Shown here: piece by piece, positions 8,466 to 16,416 of the stretch
Numbering within the stretch: the first letter of the stretch is position 1
How the letters are laid out: each line of letters starts with the position of its first letter
NCBI GenBank assembly: GCA_023460175.1
Contig: JAEWRC010000048.1
Coordinates: 1 to 35,430 of the forward strand
DNA: 35,430 nucleotides
Source of the DNA: Actinomycetes bacterium
GTDB taxonomy: Bacteria; Actinomycetota; Actinomycetes; Mycobacteriales; Mycobacteriaceae
Direction: 5' to 3'
Translations under genes and position numbers: made by a program
The notes under the pieces: model-generated
The model's database searches: none
Seen by the model: the letters and a program-made list of their open reading frames with translations, nothing else
What the model was told of the DNA's origin: nothing

Positions 8466-9530
8466 TCAACCCCCGGCGGCGGCCAGCTTCGCCGGATCGG
8501 AGGTGACCTCGTCGATCACCCGATGGATGAACCGCATCTTCTCCAGCACCGCCGTCGGCAGGACGAAGGGGTACAGATCGTCGCGGCCCATCGACCGGTT
8601 GACCATGTTCAACGCCCACGCCAACGGCAGCCACATCTCGATGATGACGTCGAATCCGCTGGGCCCCAGGGTTCTTCGATCGAACGTCGCGCCGGCCGAG
8701 GCGAAACCGAACGCGGCCGCGGTATCCAGCGTGTCGCGGATGTGCAGATAGTGCGCGAAGGTCTCGGCCCAGTCCTCGGCCGGATGCATGGTGGCGTACG
8801 ACGACACGTGGTCGTCGCGCCAGTCCGGCGGCGGGCCCTGCTCGTAGTGCCGGTCCAGCGCGGCCTGATAGTCGGCGTCGGGATCGCCGAACAGCTCGCG
8901 AAACCGCGCCAGGTACGCCGGGGAGGTCTCGATCAGCCGGTAGAAGTAGTAGTGGCCGATCTCATGGCGGAAGTGCCCCAGCAGGGTCCGGTAGGGCTCG
9001 TCCATGGAAACCCGCAGGCGCTCGCGGTGCACATCGTCGCCCTCGGCGAGGTCCAGGGTGATCACGCCGTTGTGGTGCCCGGTGAACACCTGCTGACCCG
9101 AGCTGGAGAGCAGGTCGAAGGCCAGGCCGGACTCCGGGTCGGTGCCGCGGTCGACGATGGGCAGGTTCAGCTCCGCGAGTTCGGCGACCAACCGGCGTTT
9201 GGCCACCTCCGCCGCGGCGAAGGCGGTCAGGGCGGGGTCGCCATCGGCGGGCCGGGTCCGGGTCAACCGGCAGGACGCGCACAACTCCCCCTCCGCCGGG
9301 GCGCCGGGGCCCGGTTTCACCAGCCAGTTGCATTGCGCCAGATGCATGTTGGCGCACAGCCGGTATTCGTCGGCGTCGACGGCGCCGTCGTGCTCGCTGT
9401 CGGGCCCCGAGGCGATGACCAGCAGCGCCGAATCCTGCAGCGAGAACCCGACCGCGCTACCGCAGCCCAAGCACACCGAGTTCTCGAAGGTCAGGTGTTG
9501 TCCGCAGTTGGTGCACCGGAAGTCACGCAT
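8466..9530 (-). CDS. Zinc-ribbon metallopeptidase (Peptidase_Mx type)
   Basis: A predicted cytosolic zinc peptidase of 354 residues. The N-terminus has a zinc ribbon (CTNC at 6-9, then CLGC about ten residues later) and a second cysteine cluster (CANMHLAQC and CASC, about 59-90). The peptidase core holds HEIGH (189-193) and a downstream EDWAETFAHY with the likely third zinc ligand at Glu256, a gluzincin-like layout. The family recurs next to ATP-grasp/alpha-E and transglutaminase genes, as here. The ATG overlaps the transglutaminase stop by 8 bp. There is no signal peptide. Substrate unknown. Confidence 0.9.
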   Translation of the reverse strand: MRDFRCTNCGQHLTFENSVCLGCGSAVGFSLQDSALLVIASGPDSEHDGAVDADEYRLCANMHLAQCNWLVKPGPGAPAEGELCASCRLTRTRPADGDPALTAFAAAEVAKRRLVAELAELNLPIVDRGTDPESGLAFDLLSSSGQQVFTGHHNGVITLDLAEGDDVHRERLRVSMDEPYRTLLGHFRHEIGHYYFYRLIETSPAYLARFRELFGDPDADYQAALDRHYEQGPPPDWRDDHVSSYATMHPAEDWAETFAHYLHIRDTLDTAAAFGFASAGATFDRRTLGPSGFDVIIEMWLPLAWALNMVNRSMGRDDLYPFVLPTAVLEKMRFIHRVIDEVTSDPAKLAAAGG

Positions 9531-10419
9531 CGCGGCCTCCCGGCGTCAGCGGCACGACGTCGACCGACACGTCGATGGCGCTGTCCTCGGCGTCGGTGTA
9601 GATGATGCCGCGCAGCGGCGGGAGGTCGGCGTAGTCGCGGCCGCCGCCGACGACGATGTAGCGCTCGTCGACCAGCTGCTCGTTGGTCGGGTCCAGGCCC
9701 AGCCACCGGTTCTCCGGCGTCCACACCGCCGCCCAGGCGTGCGTCGCGTCCGCACCCACCATGCGCTCCTTCCCGGGCGGCGGATCGGTGGCCAGGTACC
9801 CCGAGATGTAACCGGCCGCCAAGCCGTTGGCGCGCAGACAGGCGATCGCCAGCCGCGCGAAGTCCTGACATACCCCCTCGCGGGCCGCCAAAACCTCCCC
9901 GACCCCGGTGGACACCGTGGTGGAACCGGAGCGGTAGGTGAAATCGGCGAAGATGCGCCGGTTGACGTCCTCGAGCACCTCGATCAGCGGGCGGCCCGGG
10001 GTGAAACTCGGTGCCGCGTAGTCGCGTACGGCATCGGTGATCTCCGGCGGTTGCAGATCCAGGGTGAACTCGACGGCGCGCACGCCGTCGGCCCCGACGG
10101 GCCGGGCGATCTCCCACGGGGCCAGCGCCGAACCGGCGCCGTAGCGGTCGGGGGCCGGCGGGTCCACCTCGACCTCCGAGACCGCGGTGACCGTCAGGAC
10201 GCGGTGCGCGGTCGTCACGTGGAAGTAGGAGCTGAGGTTGCCGTAGGCGTCCCGGCTCATCGAGCGGTCGGCGGCGGCCGGATCGAGCCGCACCTCGTGA
10301 CTCAGACAGCGTTGCCAGTCGGTCTCGCGCGGGGTCAGGAAGCCGCGCCCGTAGGAGCTGGTGACCACGTCGGAGTAGCGGTACACGGTCTCGTGGGTGA
10401 TGCGGTAGCCGCGGGTCAT
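9523..10419 (-). CDS. Transglutaminase-like cysteine peptidase family protein
   Basis: A 298-residue protein with the bacterial transglutaminase N-terminal beta domain (ITHETVYRY near residue 7) and a papain-like core. The catalytic triad is visible: Cys184 in EGVCQDFA, His227 in DATHAWAAV and Asp243 in GLDPTN. Family members hydrolyse or form amide bonds; those beside circularly permuted ATP-grasp genes are thought to act on the same peptide product. The ATG at 10419 overlaps the upstream stop as ATGA, which indicates translational coupling. No signal peptide or membrane segment is seen. Confidence 0.93.
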   Translation of the reverse strand: MTRGYRITHETVYRYSDVVTSSYGRGFLTPRETDWQRCLSHEVRLDPAAADRSMSRDAYGNLSSYFHVTTAHRVLTVTAVSEVEVDPPAPDRYGAGSALAPWEIARPVGADGVRAVEFTLDLQPPEITDAVRDYAAPSFTPGRPLIEVLEDVNRRIFADFTYRSGSTTVSTGVGEVLAAREGVCQDFARLAIACLRANGLAAGYISGYLATDPPPGKERMVGADATHAWAAVWTPENRWLGLDPTNEQLVDERYIVVGGGRDYADLPPLRGIIYTDAEDSAIDVSVDVVPLTPGGRDA

Positions 10420-13025
10420 GGCAGCTGCCGTCGCTGGCCGGGCCCCCACAGCGGCTGCATGCCGCCCGGGAGCGAGAGTTGGGTCGCGGTGATGACGTCG
10501 GACAGCTCCCGCACCCCGTCGAGCACGCCGTCGAGCAACCCGCGCAGCGCGATCAGGTCGCCGTGCGAGTCGGCGCGGCCCAGTTCGGTCGGGTCGATGC
10601 GGCGCAGTCGGGTGTTGAGCTCGTCGACCAGTCGCTCCGGGCGCGACGAGCCCGTGGCGCCGGGCAGGGCGCGCAGGTGCGCGCGGAGCCGATCGAGTTG
10701 GTACACCAGCGACCGCGGGTTGGTGGCGTCGAACAACAGCAGGTCGGCGACCGCGGGCACGCTGACCAGGCCGAGATTGCGGCGCCGGTAGATCACCGCG
10801 GATTCACAGGCCGTCAGCACCGATTCGGTGATCACCTGGGCCGCCTCGCCGCGGCGCGCGGTGGTCAGCGTGGCGCGCAGCAGGCCGGCCAGCGTCAGCG
10901 TCCGTTCGATCCGCTTGCCGATGTCGGTCATGGTCCAGCCGATGTCCTGGACCATCGACTCGGCCGCCACGCCCGACAGGGCCAGCATGCCGGCCAGGGC
11001 GCGGGCGTGCGCCGCGGCCATCTTGGTGTCGGCCAGGCTGTGGGTTTCCGGGGCGGCGCTGGGTAATTCGAGCACCGCGCGATCGACCGCGGCCAGGATC
11101 ATCCAGGTGTCGTTGGACAGCTGATCGCGCACGCTGCGCGCGGCCAGCCCGAGGCGCTCCACCGATTGCGCCAGCGAACCGGCCCGGTCGCGGTCGGCGG
11201 TGATCGACCACAGGGTGCTCGGCGCGGTGGCGATCATCTCGGTGCGGTCACCCGCCCCGGCGACATCGGTCCCGGTGAGCGCGCCCAGCGCCGACAACAG
11301 CACCGGGATGCAGGCGCTGGCCGGTGTGTACTGCCGGTGCCGGTACTCGTGGTAGCGCTCACGGGTCACGGTCAGCAGCCGCGCCATCGACTCCGCCCGC
11401 TCGGCGTAGCGCCCCGTCCAGAACAGGTCGGACAGGACGCGCGGCGAACTGATCCCGGCCAGATCGGCGACTGGCGCCGGGGCCGGCGCGGGAGGCGGCG
11501 CCGCGGACAGTTGCTCGGGGGCGGTCGACGACGACGGCAGCACCCAGATGTCCTTGGCCGCACCATCGTTGAAGCGCGGGCCGATGCCGTGGGCCGCGGC
11601 CACATAACCGAGGCCGCCGATCATCGGCGCGTAGCCGCCGCGCTGCGACACGGCGAACAGCCGCATCGCGACGTTGGCCGCCGCGATCCCGACCCGTCCG
11701 ACGATGGGCGCCGAGGAGTACTGCGGCAACTCCTGACCGATCCACTCCCACGGGGTGGCGGCGATCCGCGCGGACAGTTCCGCGCGTTGGGTACGGGTCA
11801 ACTCCGGGCCGACGTGGTCGGGACCGCCGACGGTCGAGCGGATCAGCAAGGTGCCCAGGTGGTTCAGCAGGTGCGAGCGTTCGGTGTCGATGCCGCCCCA
11901 ATAGGTGGGTGCGGTCGGCAGCAGCGGGGTCTCGCCGAGGAGGCGTTCGGCCAGCTCGGGTAGGAAACGCAGGATGGCAGGGCTCTCCAGGACCCCGCTG
12001 CCCAATGTGTTGACCACCGTCACCGCACCGCGACGCGCCGCCTCGACCAGTCCGACCACGCCGAGCCGCGAGTCCGGACGCAGGTCCAGCGGGTCGGAGT
12101 AGGCGGCATCGACGCGGCGCAGGACCACGTCGACGCGCTGCAGGGTGCCCAGCGACCGCATCCACAGCCTGCCGTCGCGGACCACCAGATCGGCGCTCTC
12201 GACCAGCGGGAAGCCCAGCGTGGAAGCCAGATAGGCCTGGTCGAACGCGGTCTCGGAATGGATGCCCGGGCTGAGCACCACCACCGCGGGATCCTCGGCG
12301 GCCTCCGGCGCGGCCCCGAGCAACGCCGAGCGCAGGGTGTGGGCGAACTGCGAGGTCGCCCGCGGCGTCAGCCGTTCGTAGAGTTCGGAGATCGCCGAGC
12401 CCACCACCCGGCGGTCGGCCATCGCGTAACCGGCGCCCGACGGGGCCTGGGTCCAGTCGGCGTCGACCACGAAGCCGCCGTTGCCACGGCTGACATCGCA
12501 GCCGTGCAGGAACAACTGGTGGCGTCCGGGGACTTCGATCCCGCGGGCCGCGCGCAGGTAGCCCGGATGGCCGAAAAGCAAAGGTGCGGGAAGGATTCCA
12601 CTGGTCAGCGCGTCCTGTGGGCCGTAGAGGTCGGTCAGGATCGCATCGAGCAGCCGCGAGCGCTGAACCAGGCCGGCCTCGAGGATCTGCCAGTCCTCGG
12701 GGGTGATCAGCAGCGGCACCGGGTCCAGCCGCCAGGGCGCGGGCGCCCCACCCGGGTCGGTGTAGGTGATGCCGTCGTTGTCCACCAGGGTGCGGACCTC
12801 GTCGCGCAGCCGGTCCAGGCCGCGGACCCCGCGGCGCGCGATGGTTTCGGCCAGTTCCGTCCAGGCGGGGCGGATGTTGCCGGCGCCGTCGACGAACTCG
12901 TCATGACCGGCCCCGGCGCCGCCGCGGGTGTCGAACAGCGCCGCCTGCGCCCGGCCGGTCCGATACTCGGTGAGCAGCCCGTCGACGTCGAGGCTGGTGA
13001 CCTGGGCCGCGGCCGGAACCGACAC
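10416..13025 (-). CDS. Circularly permuted ATP-grasp / alpha-E domain fusion
   Basis: An 869-residue protein joining two modules that are separate genes in many bacteria. Residues about 70-500 form the circularly permuted ATP-grasp domain, predicted to make amide bonds from ATP (GVRGLDRLRDE, GNGGFVVDADW, VVVLSPG, GVLESPAILRFLPEL, SQRGGYAPMIGGLGY). A proline/alanine linker (about 535-555) leads to the helical alpha-E domain starting RVLSDLFWTGRYAERAE. The GTG at 13025 has AGGAGG six bases upstream (13037-13032); the frame continues upstream without homology. It is the first gene of the operon with the transglutaminase, metallopeptidase and DUF3097 genes, and is divergent from the thiolase-like gene. 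M. tuberculosis has a similar fusion (from memory, Rv2567). Confidence 0.93.
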   Translation of the reverse strand: MSVPAAAQVTSLDVDGLLTEYRTGRAQAALFDTRGGAGAGHDEFVDGAGNIRPAWTELAETIARRGVRGLDRLRDEVRTLVDNDGITYTDPGGAPAPWRLDPVPLLITPEDWQILEAGLVQRSRLLDAILTDLYGPQDALTSGILPAPLLFGHPGYLRAARGIEVPGRHQLFLHGCDVSRGNGGFVVDADWTQAPSGAGYAMADRRVVGSAISELYERLTPRATSQFAHTLRSALLGAAPEAAEDPAVVVLSPGIHSETAFDQAYLASTLGFPLVESADLVVRDGRLWMRSLGTLQRVDVVLRRVDAAYSDPLDLRPDSRLGVVGLVEAARRGAVTVVNTLGSGVLESPAILRFLPELAERLLGETPLLPTAPTYWGGIDTERSHLLNHLGTLLIRSTVGGPDHVGPELTRTQRAELSARIAATPWEWIGQELPQYSSAPIVGRVGIAAANVAMRLFAVSQRGGYAPMIGGLGYVAAAHGIGPRFNDGAAKDIWVLPSSSTAPEQLSAAPPPAPAPAPVADLAGISSPRVLSDLFWTGRYAERAESMARLLTVTRERYHEYRHRQYTPASACIPVLLSALGALTGTDVAGAGDRTEMIATAPSTLWSITADRDRAGSLAQSVERLGLAARSVRDQLSNDTWMILAAVDRAVLELPSAAPETHSLADTKMAAAHARALAGMLALSGVAAESMVQDIGWTMTDIGKRIERTLTLAGLLRATLTTARRGEAAQVITESVLTACESAVIYRRRNLGLVSVPAVADLLLFDATNPRSLVYQLDRLRAHLRALPGATGSSRPERLVDELNTRLRRIDPTELGRADSHGDLIALRGLLDGVLDGVRELSDVITATQLSLPGGMQPLWGPGQRRQLP

Positions 13026-13132
13026 CGCGCACCTCCTGGAGATATGGGCGCCCGGGCGGTGCGCCAGGACCATTCTGGCGTATCGGTGCCTCGAGGGAAT
13101 GCGCATGCTCCCGCTCGAACGCCCACCCAAAC

Positions 13133-13149
13133 TGAACCAGTTGGTAAGG
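13133..13149. promoter_or_regulatory. Predicted TetR-type operator, site 1
   Basis: TGAACCAGTTGGTAAGG. The core GAAC-N6-GTAA (13134-13147) has the same spacing as the sites at 14431 and 31596, and the half CAGTTGGTAA is nearly identical to the site before the Mce operon. It lies in the 159-base divergent gap between the ATP-grasp fusion and the thiolase-like gene, 36 bases before the GTG at 13185. It could affect both genes. The neighbouring TetR gene is the obvious candidate regulator. Confidence 0.6.
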
Positions 13150-13184
13150 TATCGACACAACGAAGCGGTCGAATGAAAGGTTGG

Positions 13185-14378
13185 GTGTCGGACATGCGGG
13201 AAGCGGTGATCGCAGGAGTGGGGATGACGCACTTCGGCAAACATCGGGACAGGACCATCGCCGACCTCGCCGCCGAGGCGGTGGCCGAGGCCCTCGCCGA
13301 CGCCGGCCTCAGCGGCGACGCGCAGCCGGTCGGGATCGTGTACTTCAGCAACGTCCTGGCCGGAGTCCTGACCGGCCAGGAGTCGAACCGGGGTCAGCAT
13401 GCGCTGCGGGACACCGCCCTGCGCGGGGTGCCGTTGATCAACGTCGAGAACGCCTGCGCCTCGGGCGCGACGGCACTCAACCAAGCGTGGCTGTCGGTGG
13501 CCTCCGGGCACGTCGACGTGGCCGTCGCGGTCGGCGCCGAGAAACTCCACTTCGAGGACAAGGCCAAGGCGGCCGCGGCCCTGACCACCGCGCTCGACCA
13601 GGAACGCCTCGACGAGATCCGCGCCGATCTCGGGTCGACCGGCGCCGGCTCGGTGTTCATGGACATCTATGCGCGCTTCGCAACGAGCTACATGGCGCGC
13701 AGCGGCGCCACCCGTGAGGACTTCGCACGGGTGGCCGTGAAGAACTCACAACACGGCACGGCAAATCCGAAGGCGCAGTACGGGCGTGCGCTCACCGTTG
13801 CGGAGGTGCTGGGGGCGCGCCAGGTCAGCGGACCGCTCACGGTACCGATGTGCGCCCCGATGAGCGACGGCGCCGCGGCGGTCGTGGTGACCAGCCGCGC
13901 CGTGGCGCAACGCCGCGGCCGCTCGCCGGTCTCGATCCGGGCCAGCGTCATCGGGTCCGGCCTGCCGGGCGCCTACGGCGAGCTGGTCCCCGACGTCGCC
14001 GGCCGCGCCTTCGCCGCCGCCGGCATCGATCCGGCCGATGTCGACGTCGTCGAATGCCACGATGCCGCCGCACCGGCCGAACTCATCGTCCTCGAGGAAC
14101 TCGGCCTGTGCGAGCCCGGCGGGGCGGTCGGGCTCCTGCGCGACGAGCAGACCCGGATCGGCGGGCGGTTACCGGTGAATCCGAGCGGCGGCCTGCAGTC
14201 CAAGGGGCACCCGCTGGGCGCGACCGGCCTCGCCCAGATCGTCGAACTCACCGATCAGCTCCGCGGTCGCGCCGGGGCCCGGCAGGTCCCCGACGCCCGG
14301 ATCGCGCTCGCCGAGAACGCCGGCGGATACCTCGGGCCGGATGCGGCGGTGGCCACGGTGACGATCCTGTCCAGATAG
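13185..14378 (+). CDS. Thiolase-like enzyme (SCP2/Ltp type), left arm
   Basis: A 397-residue member of the SCP-x/lipid-transfer thiolase group, which removes acyl units from CoA esters or, in Ltp-type relatives, performs retro-aldol cleavage of steroid side chains. The nucleophile is Cys91 in ENACASG, and the second histidine (342) is in GHPLGATG. The SCP2-thiolase HDCF motif reads HDAA (His292), so the usual acid/base cysteine is absent, and the last block is ENAGGYLG. The start is ambiguous: GTG 13185 (AAAGG four bases upstream), ATG 13194 or ATG 13173. Operator site 1 lies upstream. No DUF35 partner gene, common for Ltp-type thiolases, is adjacent. Confidence 0.9.
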   Translation: MSDMREAVIAGVGMTHFGKHRDRTIADLAAEAVAEALADAGLSGDAQPVGIVYFSNVLAGVLTGQESNRGQHALRDTALRGVPLINVENACASGATALNQAWLSVASGHVDVAVAVGAEKLHFEDKAKAAAALTTALDQERLDEIRADLGSTGAGSVFMDIYARFATSYMARSGATREDFARVAVKNSQHGTANPKAQYGRALTVAEVLGARQVSGPLTVPMCAPMSDGAAAVVVTSRAVAQRRGRSPVSIRASVIGSGLPGAYGELVPDVAGRAFAAAGIDPADVDVVECHDAAAPAELIVLEELGLCEPGGAVGLLRDEQTRIGGRLPVNPSGGLQSKGHPLGATGLAQIVELTDQLRGRAGARQVPDARIALAENAGGYLGPDAAVATVTILSR

Positions 14379-14411
14379 GCCAAAGACGCCTGCCGGGCGA
14401 GCGATTCGGGG

Positions 14412-14447
14412 TAGACTATGGCCCAATTGTTTAACTAACTGGTAAGC
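14412..14447 (+). promoter_or_regulatory. Predicted promoter -10 and TetR-type operator, site 2
   Basis: A -10-like TAGACT (14412-14417) with only a weak -35 is followed 13 bases later by the operator TTAACTAACTGGTAAGC (14431-14447). Its core TAAC-N6-GTAA (14432-14445) matches sites 1 and 4 in spacing. The site ends nine bases before the ATG at 14457 of the SDR gene. The left-arm oxidation operon therefore appears to have its own regulated promoter, separate from the thiolase gene. Confidence 0.55.
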
Positions 14448-14456
14448 TTATAAACG

Positions 14457-15245
14457 ATGAGTAACTCGAAACTGGACGGTGCTGTGATCGGCCAACTCGC
14501 GAACCAGATCGCGATCGTGATGGGGGCCGGTCGCGGCATCGGCGCCGCCATCGCGCAACGCTTCTCCGACGAGGGTGCGACTGTGGTGGTCGCCGACGTA
14601 TCCCAGCGCGGGGCCGAGACGCGCGCCGCAGCCATCGGCGGGTCGGCGATCCCGGCGCGCTGCGACGTCGCCGACGAGGCCGACGTCGCAGCCACCCTCG
14701 AGGCCGCGGTCGCTCGGACCGGCGGCCTGGACATCGTGGTCAACTGCGCCGCCCTGGGGTCAGCGACACCGGTGGCCGAGACCGACCGCAGCGACTGGGA
14801 CCGGGTGCTGGGCATCACGCTGAACGGCACGCTCCACACCATCAAACACGCCGTCCCACACCTGCGGAACCGCGGCGGTGGCTCCATCATCAACATCTCG
14901 TCCGTCGCCGGTCGCCGCGCCATGCCCGCGATGGCGGCCTACAGCGCCGCCAAAGCCGGTGTCGATGCGTTGACCCGCACCGCGGCGGTGGAGTTGCGCC
15001 CGGACAACATTCGGGTCAACGCCATCGTGCCGGCGATGATCCGGACCGACGCCGCCACCGGGGCCGCCGGAGTGCTGTCGACCGCACTCGGTATGCCGGT
15101 CGACCGCTACGTCACCGATCGCCAGTATCGGTGGGGAGATCCGGACGAAGTCGCGGCGGTGGCAACGCATCTCGCCGGCCCCGACGCGTCGTTCACCACC
15201 GGACTGTTCTATCTGCTCGACAACGCCTCGACCCTGCTGCCCTGA
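14457..15245 (+). CDS. Short-chain dehydrogenase/reductase, left arm 1
   Basis: A classical NAD(P)-dependent SDR of about 262 residues. It has the nucleotide loop GAGRGIG (about 23-29), VNCAA in place of NNAG, the catalytic serine in NISSVAG, and Tyr162/Lys166 in YSAAK. The C-terminus SFTTGLFYLLDNAS replaces the usual DGG ending. It could oxidise a hydroxyacyl-CoA or a ring alcohol. The ATG at 14457 has no Shine-Dalgarno and sits just after the operator; GTG at 14484, with GGACGG upstream, would begin close to the Rossmann strand and is a strong alternative. It heads the run SDR, acyl-CoA dehydrogenase, crotonase-SMP-30, crotonase, SDR. Confidence 0.9.
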   Translation: MSNSKLDGAVIGQLANQIAIVMGAGRGIGAAIAQRFSDEGATVVVADVSQRGAETRAAAIGGSAIPARCDVADEADVAATLEAAVARTGGLDIVVNCAALGSATPVAETDRSDWDRVLGITLNGTLHTIKHAVPHLRNRGGGSIINISSVAGRRAMPAMAAYSAAKAGVDALTRTAAVELRPDNIRVNAIVPAMIRTDAATGAAGVLSTALGMPVDRYVTDRQYRWGDPDEVAAVATHLAGPDASFTTGLFYLLDNASTLLP

Positions 15246-15282
15246 CCATCCCAGACCGCACCACCCAGGAGGACCCGTCACG

Positions 15283-16416
15283 ATGCCGACCACGGCCGAC
15301 AACACGTTCGTCGAAGCCGCGCGAGCGTTCGCCCAGAAGGAATGTGGCTCCGCGGAGCAGCGCAGGAAGCTCCGCGGCGACGGGTCGCTGACCCACAACC
15401 CGGAGCTGTACGCCAAGCTCGCCGACCTCGGCTGGATCGGCGCATCCATCCCCGTCGCCTACGGCGGCGGCGGCGGAAAGCCCAGCGACGCTTGTCGCCT
15501 CGTCGAGGAGATGGCCTACGGGCAGGCCCCGCTGTTCGGCCTGGGAGTGAGCCTGGTCAGCGCGACCATGGTCGAGCGGTTCGGCACCGAGGAGCAGAAG
15601 CGCGACATCCTCGGCGGGGTGTGCCGGGGCGAGGTGCTCGCCACCGCCATCAGCGAACCCGGGGCCGGTTCGGATCCGGGCTCGATGATCTGCCGCGCCG
15701 AGCGCCGCGGCGACACCTACGTGATCAACGGCCAGAAGACCTGGATCTCCTGTGCGCACATCGCATCTCGGATCCTGGTGATGTGTCGCACCGAGGACAC
15801 CGCCGACAAGCACGACGGCATCACGATGATCGATGTGCCGGCGGGGGCCCCCGGGCTGGCCATCCGCACCATCCCGACCCTGGGCGGTGACGAGGTCAAC
15901 GACGTCTTCTTCGACGATGTCGTGGTCTCCGCGGACCGGGTGATCGGGACCGAGGGGCGGGCCTGGCACCAGATCATGCGCGGCCTGAACTCCGACCGAT
16001 TGATGTGCGGTGCAATGTTTCTCGGACATGCCCGTCGTACCTTCGAGGATTCGCTCGAGTATCTGAAACAACGCGAGCAGTTCGGCCGCCCGATCGGCAG
16101 CTTCCAGGCGCTGCGGCACCGGATGGCGGATCTGGCCACCGAGCTCGAATGCTGTCGCCTGCTGGTCGACGACCTCGCCCAGAAGCTGGATGCGGACCCC
16201 GACCGCTGTGTGCCCCGGGAGGCGTCGATGGTGAAACTGAAGGTCACCGAAACCGCGAAACGGCTTGCCATCGAGGGCATGCAGTTCCTGGGCGGCGCCG
16301 GCTACACCCTGGACCACGACATGGAACGCCACCTGCGGGAGTGCATCATCGGCACGGTCTACGCCGGCACCAGCGAGGTCCAGCGCGAGATCATCGGAAA
16401 GTCGTACGGGCTGTGA
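15283..16416 (+). CDS. Acyl-CoA dehydrogenase family protein
   Basis: FAD-dependent alpha,beta-dehydrogenation of an acyl-CoA. The 377-residue product has the N-terminal helical domain, the FAD/substrate block ATAISEPGAGSDPGS, GQKTWISCAH, REQFGRPIGSFQALRHRMAD, and the C-terminal GTVYAGTSEVQREIIG. The catalytic base is unusual: the MCAD-type position (YEGTS) is Ala361 (YAGTS), and the isovaleryl/long-chain-type position in helix G (ERL) is Asp238 (SDRL). Either Asp238 is the base or the enzyme has shifted chemistry. AGGAGG lies ten bases before the ATG. The stop overlaps the next GTG (GTGA), so translation is probably coupled to the crotonase. Confidence 0.93.
   Translation: MPTTADNTFVEAARAFAQKECGSAEQRRKLRGDGSLTHNPELYAKLADLGWIGASIPVAYGGGGGKPSDACRLVEEMAYGQAPLFGLGVSLVSATMVERFGTEEQKRDILGGVCRGEVLATAISEPGAGSDPGSMICRAERRGDTYVINGQKTWISCAHIASRILVMCRTEDTADKHDGITMIDVPAGAPGLAIRTIPTLGGDEVNDVFFDDVVVSADRVIGTEGRAWHQIMRGLNSDRLMCGAMFLGHARRTFEDSLEYLKQREQFGRPIGSFQALRHRMADLATELECCRLLVDDLAQKLDADPDRCVPREASMVKLKVTETAKRLAIEGMQFLGGAGYTLDHDMERHLRECIIGTVYAGTSEVQREIIGKSYGL

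Noticed and set aside
13040..13130. A second promoter pair for the thiolase-like gene like those before the Mce operon
   Set aside because: No TTGACA-like and TANNNT elements at suitable spacing could be found upstream of operator site 1.
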